DNA of 64,000 nucleotides, taken from contig NZ_FNCY01000001.1 of the NCBI RefSeq assembly GCF_900099695.1, positions 674,250 through 738,249 on the forward strand. Reading direction: 5' to 3'. Each line of letters begins with the position of its first letter. Positions within the stretch are counted from its first letter, which is position 1. The translations under genes were made by a program, and so were the position numbers. Positions 44,418-54,770 of this stretch are shown piece after piece. Below the pieces are notes generated by a model. It was given only the letters and a program-made list of their open reading frames with translations. It searched no databases and was not told where the DNA came from. The stretch is from Propionivibrio dicarboxylicus (GTDB lineage Bacteria > Pseudomonadota > Gammaproteobacteria > Burkholderiales > Rhodocyclaceae).

Positions 44418-45257
44418 ATGGATTCACTCTCTTCTCATCTATCGCCCCCCCTCGTTCTCAGTTTCGCTGCGACCGATTCGACGGGTGCGGCCGGGGTAGC
44501 GGCCGACCTGATGACGCTGACGTCGATGGGCTGTCATCCGCTGTCGGTGGTGACGGCGATCACGGTGCAGGACAGCGTCGGCGTCAGCAGTGTGCTGGCG
44601 CTCGATCCCGAGTGGGTCGAGGCGCAGGCGCGCGCGGTCCTCGAAGACATGCCGGTCGATGCGTTCAAGCTCGGCATGCTCGGTAGTGCCGATATCATTG
44701 CCGTCGTGGCGGCGGTGCTGGCCGATTATCCCGATGTGCCGGTGGTTTTCGACCCGGTACTCTCTTCGGGTGGGGGCGCCGAACTGGCCGACGACGAGAT
44801 GGTCGGCGCGATGAAGGAGCTGATCCTGCCGCAGACAACCTTGTTGACGCCGAATACACTCGAGATCCGCCGCCTGGCCGACGACGGCAAGAGCGATGCC
44901 GACGACCTCGATTTCGGCGAATGCGCCAAGCGCCTGCTGGCCTGTGGCTGCCGTCACGTGCTGCTGACCGGCACGCACGAGAACACGCAGCAGGTGGTGA
45001 ACACCCTTTACGGTGCCGAGGGCGTGGCGCGCAGCGATCACTGGGATCGTCTGGCCGGGGCCTATCACGGTGCCGGCTGTACGCTGGCGTCCGCGGCAGC
45101 GGCCGGACTGGCCCACGGCCTGGCCGTCGGCGACGCGGTGCGCGAGGCGCAGGACTACACCTGGCAGACGCTGGCGGCCGGATTTCGTGCCGGCATGGGG
45201 CAGTTCATTCCTGACCGGTTTTTCTGGGCGCGCCGTCACGAGGCGCCGGATGCCTGA
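44418..45257 (+). CDS. thiD: Hydroxymethylpyrimidine/phosphomethylpyrimidine kinase
   Basis: The 279-residue enzyme phosphorylates the pyrimidine half of thiamine. It has the ribokinase-like features VLSFAATDSTGAAGVAADLMT, FKLGMLGSADII, VVFDPVLSSGGG, TLLTPNTLEIRRL and GAYHGAGCTLASAAAAGLA. The family usually has SGGAGIQAD in the first motif; DSTGAAGVAAD is a common proteobacterial form. The ATG at 44418 fits the family start. It is divergent from pilG and followed by hemL. Confidence 0.93.
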   Translation: MDSLSSHLSPPLVLSFAATDSTGAAGVAADLMTLTSMGCHPLSVVTAITVQDSVGVSSVLALDPEWVEAQARAVLEDMPVDAFKLGMLGSADIIAVVAAVLADYPDVPVVFDPVLSSGGGAELADDEMVGAMKELILPQTTLLTPNTLEIRRLADDGKSDADDLDFGECAKRLLACGCRHVLLTGTHENTQQVVNTLYGAEGVARSDHWDRLAGAYHGAGCTLASAAAAGLAHGLAVGDAVREAQDYTWQTLAAGFRAGMGQFIPDRFFWARRHEAPDA

Positions 45258-45309
45258 TGTTTGGGCGGGCTGAAGCGCATTCCTTTCTTTCTATTTGCGG
45301 AGACTTCAC

Positions 45310-46593
45310 GTGTCTGATCGAAATTCCTCTCTCTTCGAGCGTGCCCAACGGCATATTCCCGGTGGCGTGAATTCGCCGGTGCGCGCCTTCCGTTCCGTCG
45401 GTGGCGCACCGCGCTTTTTCAAGCAGGGGGCCGGTGCCTGTGTTACCGATGTCGATGGCAAGTCCTATCTCGACTATGTCGGCTCCTGGGGGCCACTGAT
45501 CGTCGGCCACGCGCATCCCGACGTCGTTGCGGCAGTGCAGGCGGCTGCGGCGCAAGGGCTGTCGTTCGGGGCGCCGACCGAAGCCGAGGTCGATCTCGCC
45601 GATCTGCTCTGTCAGCTGTTGCCGTCGATGGACATGGTGCGGCTGGTCAGTTCCGGTACCGAGGCGACGATGAGCGCGATCCGTCTGGCGCGCGGCTTCA
45701 CCGGGCGTGACCTGCTCGTCAAGTTCGAGGGCTGTTATCACGGCCATTCAGACAGTCTGCTGGTCAAGGCGGGTTCCGGTTTGCTGACCTTCGGCAATCC
45801 AAGTTCCGGTGGCGTGCCGGCCGATCTCGCCAAGCACACGCTGGTGCTCGATTTCAATAATGCGGCGCAACTCGAACAGGCCTTCGCCGAGCATGGCGAC
45901 AAGATCGCCGCGGTGATCGTCGAGCCGGTCGTCGGCAATATGAACCTGATCGCGCCGCAGCAGGAATTCCTGCAGGCGATGCGTGCGCTGTGCTCGAAGC
46001 ATGGCGCCGTGCTGATTTTCGACGAGGTGATGACCGGCTTCCGCGTCGGCCTCTCCTGTGCGCAAGGCCGCTTCGGCATCACGCCGGACCTGACCACGCT
46101 TGGCAAGGTAATCGGTGGTGGCATGCCGCTCGGCGCCTTTGGCGGTCGGCGCGAGATCATGGAACAGATCGCGCCGCTCGGGCCGGTCTATCAGGCCGGC
46201 ACGCTGTCTGGCAATCCCGTGGCGGTGGCCGCTGGGCTGGCGACGCTCAAGCTGATTCAGGCGCCGGGCTTCTTCGAGACGTTGTCGGCGAAGACGGCGG
46301 CCTTGTGCAGCGGACTGGAAAATGCGGCGCGCCAGCAGGGCGTGGCCTTTTCGGCGCAGGCTGTCGGCGGCATGTTCGGGCTGTATTTCCGTGCCGCCTG
46401 TCCGCAGACCTATGCCGAAGTGCTCGAGTGCGACAAGGCCGCGTTCAACCGCTTCTTCCATGCGATGCTGACCGCCGGTCACTATTTCGCGCCGTCGGCT
46501 TACGAGGCGGGCTTCGTTTCGGCGGCACACAGCGATGCCGACATCGCCGAGACGGTGGCAGCGGCCGGGCGCTGGTTCGCGAATCCCGTCTAG
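45310..46593 (+). CDS. hemL: Glutamate-1-semialdehyde 2,1-aminomutase
   Basis: The 427-residue PLP enzyme makes 5-aminolevulinate for haem by the C5 route. Motifs include [13 protein letters not shown] near the start, [17 protein letters not shown], the FDEVMTGFR segment and the PLP lysine in [17 protein letters not shown]. The start is GTG at 45310 after GGAG. It follows thiD by 52 bases. A GC-rich hairpin sits just past its end. Confidence 0.96.
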   Translation: MSDRNSSLFERAQRHIPGGVNSPVRAFRSVGGAPRFFKQGAGACVTDVDGKSYLDYVGSWGPLIVGHAHPDVVAAVQAAAAQGLSFGAPTEAEVDLADLLCQLLPSMDMVRLVSSGTEATMSAIRLARGFTGRDLLVKFEGCYHGHSDSLLVKAGSGLLTFGNPSSGGVPADLAKHTLVLDFNNAAQLEQAFAEHGDKIAAVIVEPVVGNMNLIAPQQEFLQAMRALCSKHGAVLIFDEVMTGFRVGLSCAQGRFGITPDLTTLGKVIGGGMPLGAFGGRREIMEQIAPLGPVYQAGTLSGNPVAVAAGLATLKLIQAPGFFETLSAKTAALCSGLENAARQQGVAFSAQAVGGMFGLYFRAACPQTYAEVLECDKAAFNRFFHAMLTAGHYFAPSAYEAGFVSAAHSDADIAETVAAAGRWFANPV

Positions 46594-46612
46594 CGCTTGT
46601 TTCGAGATAGAG

Positions 46613-46632
46613 GGCGGGGCGTGCGCCCCGCC
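46613..46632. terminator. GC-rich hairpin between convergent hemL and corA genes
   Basis: Perfect 8-bp stem GGCGGGGC/GCCCCGCC with a GTGC loop. It lacks a T-run, so it may be a weak or factor-dependent terminator. Confidence 0.55.
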
Positions 46633-46643
46633 GAACCCGGCGT

Positions 46644-47984
46644 TTAGCCGAGTGCATCCTTGCTGCGCTGTTCGAGCGCCATGCGACGCTCGTAGTGGCG
46701 CAATACCAGGAAAGTTGCCCAACCGACGCCCATCATGCCGATGATGAAGGCTGCGTAGGCGAGCGGCCAGGGGACGCCCTGCGTCATCATCGAGAATTCC
46801 GACATGCCGCCGATGCCGGCGAGGATGTTGATCGGCATGAAGATGACGCTGATCGTGGTCAGCTTCGACACGCGTTGGTTCTGGTTGATGTTGATGAAGC
46901 CGACCGTCGCGTCCATCAGGAAGTTGATCTTGTTGAAGAGGAAGGACGTGTGGCCGTCGAGCGACTCGATGTCGCGCAGGATCTGGCGCGCGTCCTCCTG
47001 CTGGTCGGCGGTGAGGAACTTGCCGCGCATCAGGAAGGAAACCGCCCGGCGCGTGTCCAGCACGTTGCGGCGAATACGACCGTTGAGGTCTTCGCTGCGG
47101 GCGATTTCGGACAGGATGGCCGCCGCTTCTTCGTCTGACAGGTGCTTGTTGAGCACTTTCTTGCCGGCGGCTTCGAGGTCGGCGTAGATGTCTTCGAGTG
47201 CGTCGGCGGAGTATTCGGCGTCGGCCGCGTAGAGGTCGAGCAGCACGTCCTTGCCGTCCGAGACGTAGCCCGGTTGGGTCCGCGCCCGCAGGCGCTGCAA
47301 GCGGAAGGTCGGCAATTCCTCGGTTCGCACCGAGAACAGCACGTCCTTGTGCTGAATGAAGGCGACCGCGACGTTGCGCGATTCGGTCTCCAAATCGAGC
47401 AGGAAGTCGGAGTGCAGGTGGATCTCGCCGTTGTCCTCGACGTAGAAGCGGGCGCTGGCCTCCAGGTCCTTGAGGTTGTTCGGGTTGGGCAACTGCACGT
47501 CGAAGAAGCGGCCGACCCAGGCACGGATCTCCGGCGTCGGGGCGACCAGGTCGACCCAGATCGGTTTCAGACAGCGCAGGTCGTAGGGCGTGTTGACGTT
47601 GATCTGGCTGAGGCGGCCGTTGCGCAGTTCGAAGGCCGTCACCGAAGTCTTTTCGTTGCGCAGGTGGCTGTCGCAGATCAGGTCTTCGCGGATCTCGTCA
47701 GAGAGGATTTCAAGGATTGCCTCGCCGCGTTCTTCGCGCACGTCATTCCAGACTTGCAGGCGTTCCTGCGGTTCCAGCGCCTCGATGATGGCCGCGACTT
47801 CGTTGAGCGGCAGGCGTTCGAGCAGGGCGTGCAGGCCGATCGGGTGTTGCTTGTGTGCGGGGTCGTCGCCGCTGTCGTGACGCGGCGAATCCGAACGGTG
47901 CACGAGCTCCTCGACCAATTTGCGCTTGGCAAGCAGTTCCTTGACCGTATCCAGATTCTCCGGAATGCTCTTTTCTTCGCTCAT
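46644..47984 (-). CDS. corA: CorA-family divalent cation transporter with MgtE_N-like region
   Basis: The 446-residue protein starts with about 115 residues resembling the MgtE N-terminal helical domain (LLERLPLNEVAAIIEALEP, LQVWNDVREERGEAILEILSD), then a CorA cytoplasmic domain and two C-terminal membrane helices (ISVIFMPINILAGIGG and WPLAYAAFIIGMMGVGWATF). The CorA signature GMN at the pore mouth reads GMS here (IGGMSEFSMM). The order and length suggest magnesium or other divalent cation transport, but the changed signature leaves the ion uncertain. It is read in the same direction as mtgA, 82 bases away. Confidence 0.85.
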   Translation of the reverse strand: MSEEKSIPENLDTVKELLAKRKLVEELVHRSDSPRHDSGDDPAHKQHPIGLHALLERLPLNEVAAIIEALEPQERLQVWNDVREERGEAILEILSDEIREDLICDSHLRNEKTSVTAFELRNGRLSQINVNTPYDLRCLKPIWVDLVAPTPEIRAWVGRFFDVQLPNPNNLKDLEASARFYVEDNGEIHLHSDFLLDLETESRNVAVAFIQHKDVLFSVRTEELPTFRLQRLRARTQPGYVSDGKDVLLDLYAADAEYSADALEDIYADLEAAGKKVLNKHLSDEEAAAILSEIARSEDLNGRIRRNVLDTRRAVSFLMRGKFLTADQQEDARQILRDIESLDGHTSFLFNKINFLMDATVGFININQNQRVSKLTTISVIFMPINILAGIGGMSEFSMMTQGVPWPLAYAAFIIGMMGVGWATFLVLRHYERRMALEQRSKDALG

Positions 47985-48066
47985 CGGGGATTTCCTCCTG
48001 CGTTGCCGGGGCGCGTCAAACCGGCGCCAATTCTAGCATGCGGGGCAGGCCAAAACCGGCTGTGCG

Positions 48067-48780
48067 TCAGGGGATTTGTGCTGCGGGCAGGCGTCCGAGC
48101 AGGACATCGGTCTGGGCGGCGAGGCCGGCAGAGTCGCGATGACGGTCGTAATAGCGCGGGCTCGGCACCATCGCCGCGAGACGGGCGGCCTGTTCCGGCG
48201 ACAGCTGCGCCGCGGCAATGCCGAAGTGATGAAGTGCCGCCGCCTCGGCGCCAAAGACGCCGTTGCCCCATTCGATGACGTTGAGATAGACCTCGAGGAT
48301 GCGGCGCTTACTCCAGGTGGCCTCGATCATTGCGGTGATCACGGCTTCCTGTGCCTTGCGCCAGTGCGTCTTGTCCGGCGTCAGGAAGAGGTTCTTGGCC
48401 AGTTGCTGCGTGATCGTCGAGCCGCCGGCGGCGATTTTCCCGCGTTGCTCATTGCGCTCGAGCGCTTTTTGCATGCCGCGCCAGTCGAAGCCTTGGTGAT
48501 GAACGAAGGAATCGTCCTCGGCGACGATCAGTGCGCGCTTGAGCGCCGGCGTGATCGCGCCGTACTCGACCCAGTGCTTGCTCAGGCGGGCGCCGGGCGT
48601 TTTTTGTTGCAATTCGGCGAGGCGGATCTCCATGAAGCGGGTTATGTCCGGATTGTGGTCGCGCCACCACAGGACCCACGCGAAGATCCAGGCTTCGTAG
48701 AGGACTGCGGCAATGACGACGAGCCACAGCAGGCGTTTTGTCCAGCGGCCAAGCGACGCGAAGAAACGCGCCGCCTTCAT
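48067..48780 (-). CDS. mtgA: Monofunctional peptidoglycan glycosyltransferase
   Basis: The 237-residue GT51 enzyme polymerises lipid II into glycan strands. One membrane helix lies near residues 15-37. Family motifs are present: [15 protein letters not shown] with the catalytic Glu, [28 protein letters not shown] and [16 protein letters not shown]. There is no transpeptidase domain, as expected. The start overlaps aroE's stop (ATGA). Confidence 0.95.
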   Translation of the reverse strand: MKAARFFASLGRWTKRLLWLVVIAAVLYEAWIFAWVLWWRDHNPDITRFMEIRLAELQQKTPGARLSKHWVEYGAITPALKRALIVAEDDSFVHHQGFDWRGMQKALERNEQRGKIAAGGSTITQQLAKNLFLTPDKTHWRKAQEAVITAMIEATWSKRRILEVYLNVIEWGNGVFGAEAAALHHFGIAAAQLSPEQAARLAAMVPSPRYYDRHRDSAGLAAQTDVLLGRLPAAQIP

Positions 48781-49595
48781 TTCGCCGCGAGCAGCAGTTC
48801 CATGACCGGCTTGCCTTGCGGGCGGACACCGCGCCAGACGAAAAAGGCTTCGGCGGCCTGCTCGACGAGCATGCCGAGCCCCTGCGCGATGCGTGCGGCG
48901 CCCTGTTCCTGGGCAAAGCGGCAGAAGGGCATGTCGGGACGCCCGTACATCATCGTGTAGGCGAGGCTGCCGGCGGCGAACAGGCCGGTCGGGAGCGCCG
49001 GCATGGCGTCGCTGAGGCTCGACGAGGTGGCGTCGATGACGATGTCGAACTGTTGTCCGGCGAGGTCGTCGTAACTGCTGGCGCTGACGGCGCCGAGCGC
49101 AGCGAAGCGCGCAGCCAGTTCAGTGGCGCGGGCGACCGTGCGGTTGGCGACGGTCAGCGATAGCGCGCCGGCGTCGAGCAGGGGGCCGATGGCGCCGCGG
49201 GCGGCGCCGCCGGCGCCGAGCATGAGGATGCGCTTGCCGGCGACCGGTGTGTCGAGATTGGTTTCGATGTCATGCAGCAGTCCGAAGCCGTCGGTGTTGT
49301 CGCCGATGATCTCGCCGTCGCAGAAACTCAGGGTGTTGACGGCGCCGGCGAGTTCGGCGCGCTCGGTGCGCCGGGTCGCCAGTCGGAAAGCCTCTTCCTT
49401 GAAGGGCACCGTGACGTTGGCGCCCTTGCCGCCGCGGGCGATGAAGTCGCGCACGGCGCCGGTGAAGTCGTCAAGCGGCGCCAGTTGCGTGACATAGTCG
49501 ATATCCTCTCCGGTCTGGCGGGCAAAGGCGGCATGGATGATCGGCGATTTGCTGTGACCGATCGGGTTGCCGAAAACGCAGTAGTGGTCTGTCAT
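48777..49595 (-). CDS. aroE: Shikimate dehydrogenase
   Basis: The 272-residue NADP-dependent enzyme reduces 3-dehydroshikimate. It has the shikimate loop [24 protein letters not shown] with the catalytic Lys, NTDGFGL, and the nucleotide-binding [16 protein letters not shown]. The end LLLAAK matches the family. It lies between tonB and mtgA in a packed minus-strand run. Confidence 0.96.
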   Translation of the reverse strand: MTDHYCVFGNPIGHSKSPIIHAAFARQTGEDIDYVTQLAPLDDFTGAVRDFIARGGKGANVTVPFKEEAFRLATRRTERAELAGAVNTLSFCDGEIIGDNTDGFGLLHDIETNLDTPVAGKRILMLGAGGAARGAIGPLLDAGALSLTVANRTVARATELAARFAALGAVSASSYDDLAGQQFDIVIDATSSSLSDAMPALPTGLFAAGSLAYTMMYGRPDMPFCRFAQEQGAARIAQGLGMLVEQAAEAFFVWRGVRPQGKPVMELLLAAK

Positions 49596-49605
49596 GGTCG
49601 TTCTT

Positions 49606-50475
49606 TCAACGGGTGCGTGATTCGAGCTGGTTGCTGTTCGTGAAGGTCAGGGTCCGCGTGATTTCGAGGCGGTCGAAGTCGGCGCGGATGTCGGCCGGGA
49701 AGGCGGCGTAGGGACTGGCCATCTGGATGATCCGCCGGGCGGCGTCGTCGAGGATGCGATGGCCCGAACTGCGATCGATCTCGATCTTGGCGATCTGGCC
49801 GTCGGCGGTGATCGTCACCGACAGGATCAGTGAGCCGAACAGCTTGCCACGTGCGGCTTCCGGGTAATTGAGCGTGCCGATGCGTTCGACTTTCAGGCGC
49901 CAGTCCTCGACGTATTGTGCGAAGCGATATTCGTCGACGCGAACGCCGAGATGCTTGACGCGGGGGCGCTTGTTGTAGGTCTCGGTGTCGCGGGCGATTT
50001 CACCTTCGATGCGTGCCAGCGCCAGGGCGCTGGTGGCAAGGTCGCGGCCGCTGAGGGTTGGCACCGGTTCCGGTTGCGCTTCCTGTTCGGCCTTGATTGC
50101 CATGCCCTTGCCGCGAGCTTGCGCCAGGAGTCTCTGTTGTTGCGCTTCGAGGGCTTTGACCCGCTTCTCCGCCTGTTCGAGATCGTTGCCGCTTTTCTCG
50201 CGGTGCGAGGCCGGCAGCGGCGTCCGCATGCGCCGATCCTGGTCGGTGTCGCCGCCGCCGTCGAGACGGTTTTGCGCGAGGGCTTGCGCCTTGGTCGGCT
50301 TGTGCGCCGACTTGCTGTTGACCAGGATGATTTCGAGCGCCTTGTCCTGGAAGGCGCGCGAGGCATCGGGAAACTTGAAGTTGAGTGCCAGCAGCAGCCC
50401 GTGCAGCGCGAACGAGATGCCGAACGCCATCCACAGCTTGGGGATGGCGGCGAACGGGCGCCGGGGCAGACTCAT
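49606..50475 (-). CDS. tonB: TonB-like energy transducer
   Basis: The 289-residue protein has a single N-terminal membrane helix ([18 protein letters not shown]), a long charged periplasmic part with a coiled coil (about residues 95-120), and a C-terminal TonB domain ([45 protein letters not shown] split over the two strands). It lacks the usual long Pro-rich spacer. No exbB/exbD neighbours are seen, so it may borrow them or serve in TolA-like manner. The ATG at 50475 or a GTG at 50484 could start it. Confidence 0.85.
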   Translation of the reverse strand: MSLPRRPFAAIPKLWMAFGISFALHGLLLALNFKFPDASRAFQDKALEIILVNSKSAHKPTKAQALAQNRLDGGGDTDQDRRMRTPLPASHREKSGNDLEQAEKRVKALEAQQQRLLAQARGKGMAIKAEQEAQPEPVPTLSGRDLATSALALARIEGEIARDTETYNKRPRVKHLGVRVDEYRFAQYVEDWRLKVERIGTLNYPEAARGKLFGSLILSVTITADGQIAKIEIDRSSGHRILDDAARRIIQMASPYAAFPADIRADFDRLEITRTLTFTNSNQLESRTR

Positions 50476-50485
50476 GGCGATCACG

Positions 50486-52390
50486 TCAGTCCAGCGCTTC
50501 CGCCGCGTCGTCGTCGAGCGCTTCGTCGCTTTCGCCTTCCTGCGTATCGATGAAGCGCAGACCGAGGTCGAGCGTCAGCGGGTCGAGCGTTTCGATGCTG
50601 AGCGTGACTCGGGTACCCGGCGGCAATTCCGGCAACGACGGGACGCGCAGCACGATCGGCAGGTGATCCACCTTGACGAGGTTCTCGCGACGCACGGTGG
50701 CGCCGATGCTGTCGATCGCCTCCTGGCGCAACCAGCGCAGGCACCAGTAACGCTCCATGCCGCGCTGGAATTCGGCGTAGGCGGCGTAGGTCAGCTCGAA
50801 GTCGCGCATGGCGGCAAAAAGCGCATCCGAGCGTGCCTTGAAATAGGGGGCGCGGTCGCCGATGCAGGCGATCAGTTGCCACTGGTTGATCAGGTCGACG
50901 TAGCGGCGCAAGGGCGACGACGACCAGGCGTACTGGGCGACGCCAAGTCCTTCGTGCGGCAGCGGCGATGTCGTCATGCGTACCTTGCCGGCGGTCTGCG
51001 CCCGGTAGATCGCGGCGATGCTGCGCTCGGCGAGCAGCCCGCCCCAGGTGCTGTTGGCGACGATCATCAGTTCGGCGACGAGCTTGTCGAGCGGGCTGCC
51101 GCGCTTGCGTTCGCTGATGCGGACGCGGCACTGTTCGGGGTTCTCGGGATCGCCGTCGATGTCGAAATTGTAGTCGTGGATGCCTTGCATGGCCGACGGT
51201 TTGCCGCGTCGCTTCTCGCAGGCGCTGGCCAGTTGCCAGAGCGTTTTCAGCTCGTCGCGGAACGGGAAATCCGGCAGTTCACCGGCGACCGTTTCAGCGT
51301 TGAACAGCGGTTCGATGTCGTGATGGCGCAGATTGGCGGCAATGCGCACGCGTTCGATGCGCGATTCGTGCGCAGCGATCTCGAAATCCGGTGTGACTGT
51401 CAGATACAGCGATAACGCCGGGCACTCGCGTCCGGCCGCCAACGTGTAGGCCTCGACGATGGTGTCGGGCAGCATGGTGATCTTGCGGCCGGGCATGTAA
51501 ACGGTCGACAGCCGCTGGCGGGCGATCGCATCGAGTGGCGATTCGGGCAGGATGCCGAGGGCCGGGGCGGCGATATGAATGCCGACGCGCCAGCCGCTGG
51601 CGAGTGTCTCGATAGAGAAGGCGTCGTCGATTTCGGTCGTTGCCGCGTCGTCGATCGAGAACGCGGCCACCGTGGCGCACGGGAGCTCGTTCGTGAGGGT
51701 CGGCAGTTCGACCGGCGGAAACGCGGTGCCTTGCGGAAAATACTCGAGCAGGAAGTGGCGCAGATGAACGTCGTGGGCGCTGCGCACCGCGCCGCAACGG
51801 TCGAGCAGGTGCAGCGCCGACAGTCCTGTCTCGGCGCAGGCAGTTTCCAGCGCTTTGGTTTCCGGGCGGTTACGGTCGGGTTTGTAGAGCAGTTGGTCGA
51901 GCAGCGGCTTGAACTCCGGCGGCAAGGTGAATGCCTTGAGTTCGGCCACCATGCGTTCGATGGCTAGCGCTTGCTGACGCTTTTTTTCAAGACCGGCCAG
52001 AGCGGCTGCCAGAATGTCTGGAGGGGCTTTGCGGAAGCGGCCCTTGCCTTTGCGGTGGAAGTGGATGGGCGCTGAATGCAGGGCAAGCAACAGCGATGCC
52101 GCTTCGACCGGGCTGGCTTTGTGTCCGCAGTAGTCGTCGGCAAGATCAGAAAAAAGAAATTCGCCATCGCTTGCACACTCCCAGAGGAAGGGGATATCGA
52201 TCTCCCCGGCGGCGGGTTCGGCCCGGTTCAGCAACTCGGTTGGCGACGGGTCGTTGAAACGCAACAGGACACTGGCCGCCTTGATCTTGCTGCGCTTGCC
52301 GCTGGCCGTTTCGACCTGCAGCGAGCTGTCGTTGTCGGTCAGGACCGTGGCTGCCTTGAACGCGCCGTCTTCTTCGAACAATACATGCAT
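50486..52390 (-). CDS. RNase II/RNB-family exoribonuclease
   Basis: The 634-residue protein has a degenerate N-terminal part and a full RNB catalytic domain with FSIDDAATTEIDDAFSIE (metal-binding Asp cluster), VYMPGRKITMLPDTI and SSSPLRRYVDLINQWQL. An S1-like segment is at the C-terminus. It should degrade RNA 3' to 5'. It differs from classical RNase II and RNase R in its N-terminus, and is like the beta-proteobacterial variant next to aroE/tonB. The ATG at 52390 fits; the upstream frame is noise. Confidence 0.9.
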   Translation of the reverse strand: MHVLFEEDGAFKAATVLTDNDSSLQVETASGKRSKIKAASVLLRFNDPSPTELLNRAEPAAGEIDIPFLWECASDGEFLFSDLADDYCGHKASPVEAASLLLALHSAPIHFHRKGKGRFRKAPPDILAAALAGLEKKRQQALAIERMVAELKAFTLPPEFKPLLDQLLYKPDRNRPETKALETACAETGLSALHLLDRCGAVRSAHDVHLRHFLLEYFPQGTAFPPVELPTLTNELPCATVAAFSIDDAATTEIDDAFSIETLASGWRVGIHIAAPALGILPESPLDAIARQRLSTVYMPGRKITMLPDTIVEAYTLAAGRECPALSLYLTVTPDFEIAAHESRIERVRIAANLRHHDIEPLFNAETVAGELPDFPFRDELKTLWQLASACEKRRGKPSAMQGIHDYNFDIDGDPENPEQCRVRISERKRGSPLDKLVAELMIVANSTWGGLLAERSIAAIYRAQTAGKVRMTTSPLPHEGLGVAQYAWSSSPLRRYVDLINQWQLIACIGDRAPYFKARSDALFAAMRDFELTYAAYAEFQRGMERYWCLRWLRQEAIDSIGATVRRENLVKVDHLPIVLRVPSLPELPPGTRVTLSIETLDPLTLDLGLRFIDTQEGESDEALDDDAAEALD

Positions 52391-52397
52391 CGGGAAA

Positions 52398-52967
52398 TTA
52401 TAACCCGCAAAATTCAAGGAGTTGCGGCAACATGTCGGGGAAGCGGGTAAAGCTGTGGTCGCCCCCGTCGAAGACTTCCTGGCGACAGCCGGCGTACCGG
52501 GTGACGGCATCGCGGTAGTCCAGTACCTCGTCGCCCTTTTCGACCATCAGCAGGTAGCGGCCGGGCGTGATTTCCGGGGCTTCGAGCGCGCGCAGCTGGT
52601 CGATATGCGCCTCGGTGAATTCAAAACTGGCACCGGTATGCAAATTCGTTTGTGTGCCCAGGTATTTCTGCAGGGAAATCGGGGCGACAATGGCCGGGTT
52701 GATCAGGGCCGCACGCAGCAGATGCTTTTCCGCCAGCCAGGTGGCGTAGTAGCCGCCGAGCGAACTGCCGACCAGCGTCAAGGGGCCGACGCGGCTTTCG
52801 ATGATGGCCTCGGCCTGGGCGATGGCTTCCTCTGGTACCGGCGACAGCGTCGGGCAGATCAGACGATAGCCCTGTCCGCGGTCGTCGAGTGCTTTCTTGA
52901 GGACGCCGACTTTCCAGGAAGCCGGCGACGAACAGAATCCATGCAGGTAAAGAATCGAAGAGATCAT
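52398..52967 (-). CDS. YqiA-like alpha/beta hydrolase (UPF0227)
   Basis: The 189-residue protein starts [15 protein letters not shown] and has the nucleophile elbow [37 protein letters not shown] with the acid, and [10 protein letters not shown] with the catalytic His. It matches YqiA-type esterases acting on short acyl esters; the physiological substrate is unknown. The ATG at 52967 overlaps the uppP stop by ATGA, and the RNase gene starts seven bases later. Confidence 0.9.
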   Translation of the reverse strand: MISSILYLHGFCSSPASWKVGVLKKALDDRGQGYRLICPTLSPVPEEAIAQAEAIIESRVGPLTLVGSSLGGYYATWLAEKHLLRAALINPAIVAPISLQKYLGTQTNLHTGASFEFTEAHIDQLRALEAPEITPGRYLLMVEKGDEVLDYRDAVTRYAGCRQEVFDGGDHSFTRFPDMLPQLLEFCGL

Positions 52968-53788
52968 GCGGTCCACGCGATAAGGTCGAGTTGCCAGGTG
53001 ACGATGATGACGATGCCGAAAGCGATCCGGTACCAGGCGAACGGGGTGAAATCGTGCGTCGAGATGAAGCGCAACAGCCAGCGCACGCAGAAAAAGGCGG
53101 AGACGAAGGCGGCGACGAAGCCGGTCGCCCACAGGCCGAGGTCGTCGGCGGAGAACAGCGCGCGCTCCTTGTAGGACTGATAGAGGGTTGCGCCGATCAG
53201 CGTCGGGATGGCCAGGAAAAACGAGAACTCGGCAGCGGCGCGGCGCGACAGTCCGAAGAAGAGTCCGCCGATGATCGTCGCGCCGGAGCGTGAGGTGCCG
53301 GGAATCAGTGCCAGCGCCTGGGCGAGTCCGAGTTTGAGCGCGTCGAGGGCGCTGAGGTCGTCGACCGAGTCGACGCGGATCGTGTGCCGCCGACGCTCCG
53401 CCCAGAGAATGAATATGGCACCGACGATGAAGGCGAGGGCGACCGGCAGGGGCTTGAACAGGTGGGCTTCGATCGCCTTCTTGAACAGCAGGCCGAGGAC
53501 GGCGAGTGGGATGAAGGCAATGACGATGTTCAGGGCAAAGCGCTGCGCCGCCCGTTCGCGGGGCAGTCCGCGCAGCGTATTGAAGATCCGGGCGCGGTAT
53601 TCCCAGCAAACGGCGAGAATCGCGCCGGACTGGATGACGATTTCGAACAGTTTGCCGCGTGCGTCGTTGAAGCCGAGCAGGTCACCGACCAGGATCAGGT
53701 GTCCGGTCGATGAAATCGGCAGGAATTCGGTCAGCCCCTCGACGATGCCGAGCACAAGGGCCTTGAACAGGATCAGGAAGTCCACCAA
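52964..53788 (-). CDS. uppP: Undecaprenyl-diphosphatase
   Basis: The 274-residue membrane enzyme recycles the lipid carrier of peptidoglycan synthesis. It has both family motifs, [17 protein letters not shown] near the start and [14 protein letters not shown] in the middle, and about eight hydrophobic segments. It is the first gene of the minus-strand run uppP-esterase-RNase-tonB-aroE-mtgA, which has several envelope functions. Confidence 0.96.
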   Translation of the reverse strand: MVDFLILFKALVLGIVEGLTEFLPISSTGHLILVGDLLGFNDARGKLFEIVIQSGAILAVCWEYRARIFNTLRGLPRERAAQRFALNIVIAFIPLAVLGLLFKKAIEAHLFKPLPVALAFIVGAIFILWAERRRHTIRVDSVDDLSALDALKLGLAQALALIPGTSRSGATIIGGLFFGLSRRAAAEFSFFLAIPTLIGATLYQSYKERALFSADDLGLWATGFVAAFVSAFFCVRWLLRFISTHDFTPFAWYRIAFGIVIIVTWQLDLIAWTA

Positions 53789-54041
53789 ACGGCTCCGTGG
53801 AAAAAACCGGCATTCTAACAGGCGCGTCCTGCCGCGGGGCTAGGGACGGCAAGCGCTTGTCTTTTTGCGGAAAACCGAAGTTGAACAGGATGCGTGGTGC
53901 ATGGGAGAATGCGCGACCTTTACATTGGGGTTAAAACGGATTTGTTTGCGCCTGTGTTTCCGGAGCGTCTGATTTTTTGGATGTTTTTCGTTGGGTCGCG
54001 GGGTGTGCCGACAGGTCCATTCTTTTTTCAGGAGAGTGTCA

Positions 54042-54656
54042 ATGAGTGCTGCTGAAACGCAGAAAATTAAAGTTACGGTCGCCAATCCGACCGCGCTGGG
54101 GCTGTTCGGCCTGGCGATGGTGACGCTGGTCGCCTCGTCGCAGAAATTGGGGCTGACGACGGGCCTGTCGTTCGTGATCGTCTACGCGCTGTTCCTTGGC
54201 GCGACTGCGCAGCTGATCGCTTGCATCTTCGATTTCCTCCACGACAACATCTGGGGCGGTACCGTCTTCGGTGCCTATGCCTTTTTCTGGTATGCCGTTG
54301 CCACCGCCTGGATGATGAAGATGGGCGTGTTCGGACCGGAACTGGCCGCAGCCTGTGACGTCAAGCAACTGGGCTTCGCCTTCCTCGGGTATCTGATCTT
54401 CTCGGTCCTGATGACGCTGGGCGCGATGGAAGTCAGCAAGCTGATCTTCATCACCATGGTGGTCATCGATATCCTGCTGGCCGCCCTGTCGCTCAATGCC
54501 TTCGGCGTTGCCCCGCATGAGACGCACATGATCGGCGCCTACGCCGAACTGACCACCGCGATGCTGTCCTTCTATGGCTGCGGCGCGGTCGTGCTGAACA
54601 CCTTCTTCGGCAAGGTCTTCCTGCCGGTGGGCAAGCCTTTCGGCATCTTCAAGTAA
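54042..54656 (+). CDS. satP: SatP/YaaH-family acetate/succinate transporter
   Basis: The 204-residue protein has six hydrophobic segments and the GPR1/FUN34/YaaH signature near its start (ANPTALGLFGLAM). These are small channels or proton symporters for acetate and succinate. The ATG at 54042 follows GGAGAG. About 250 bases separate it from uppP, which is divergent. A strong terminator follows, so it is a single-gene unit. It fits an organism making or using acetate through the 2-oxoacid oxidoreductases. Confidence 0.88.
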   Translation: MSAAETQKIKVTVANPTALGLFGLAMVTLVASSQKLGLTTGLSFVIVYALFLGATAQLIACIFDFLHDNIWGGTVFGAYAFFWYAVATAWMMKMGVFGPELAAACDVKQLGFAFLGYLIFSVLMTLGAMEVSKLIFITMVVIDILLAALSLNAFGVAPHETHMIGAYAELTTAMLSFYGCGAVVLNTFFGKVFLPVGKPFGIFK

Positions 54657-54690
54657 GCAACACTGCGCCGGCGCGTTCCGGCCGAATGAA

Positions 54691-54722
54691 AAGCGAGGGC
54701 TCTCCGGACCCTCGCTTTTTTC
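54691..54722 (+). terminator. Rho-independent terminator after satP
   Basis: Stem AGCGAGGG/CCCTCGCT (54692-54699 and 54709-54716) with a 9-base loop, followed by a run of T. Confidence 0.92.
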
Positions 54723-54770
54723 TTTTCCGGCTTGCGGTATTCTTTGACCTTTTCGACGATTGGAGCGCGC

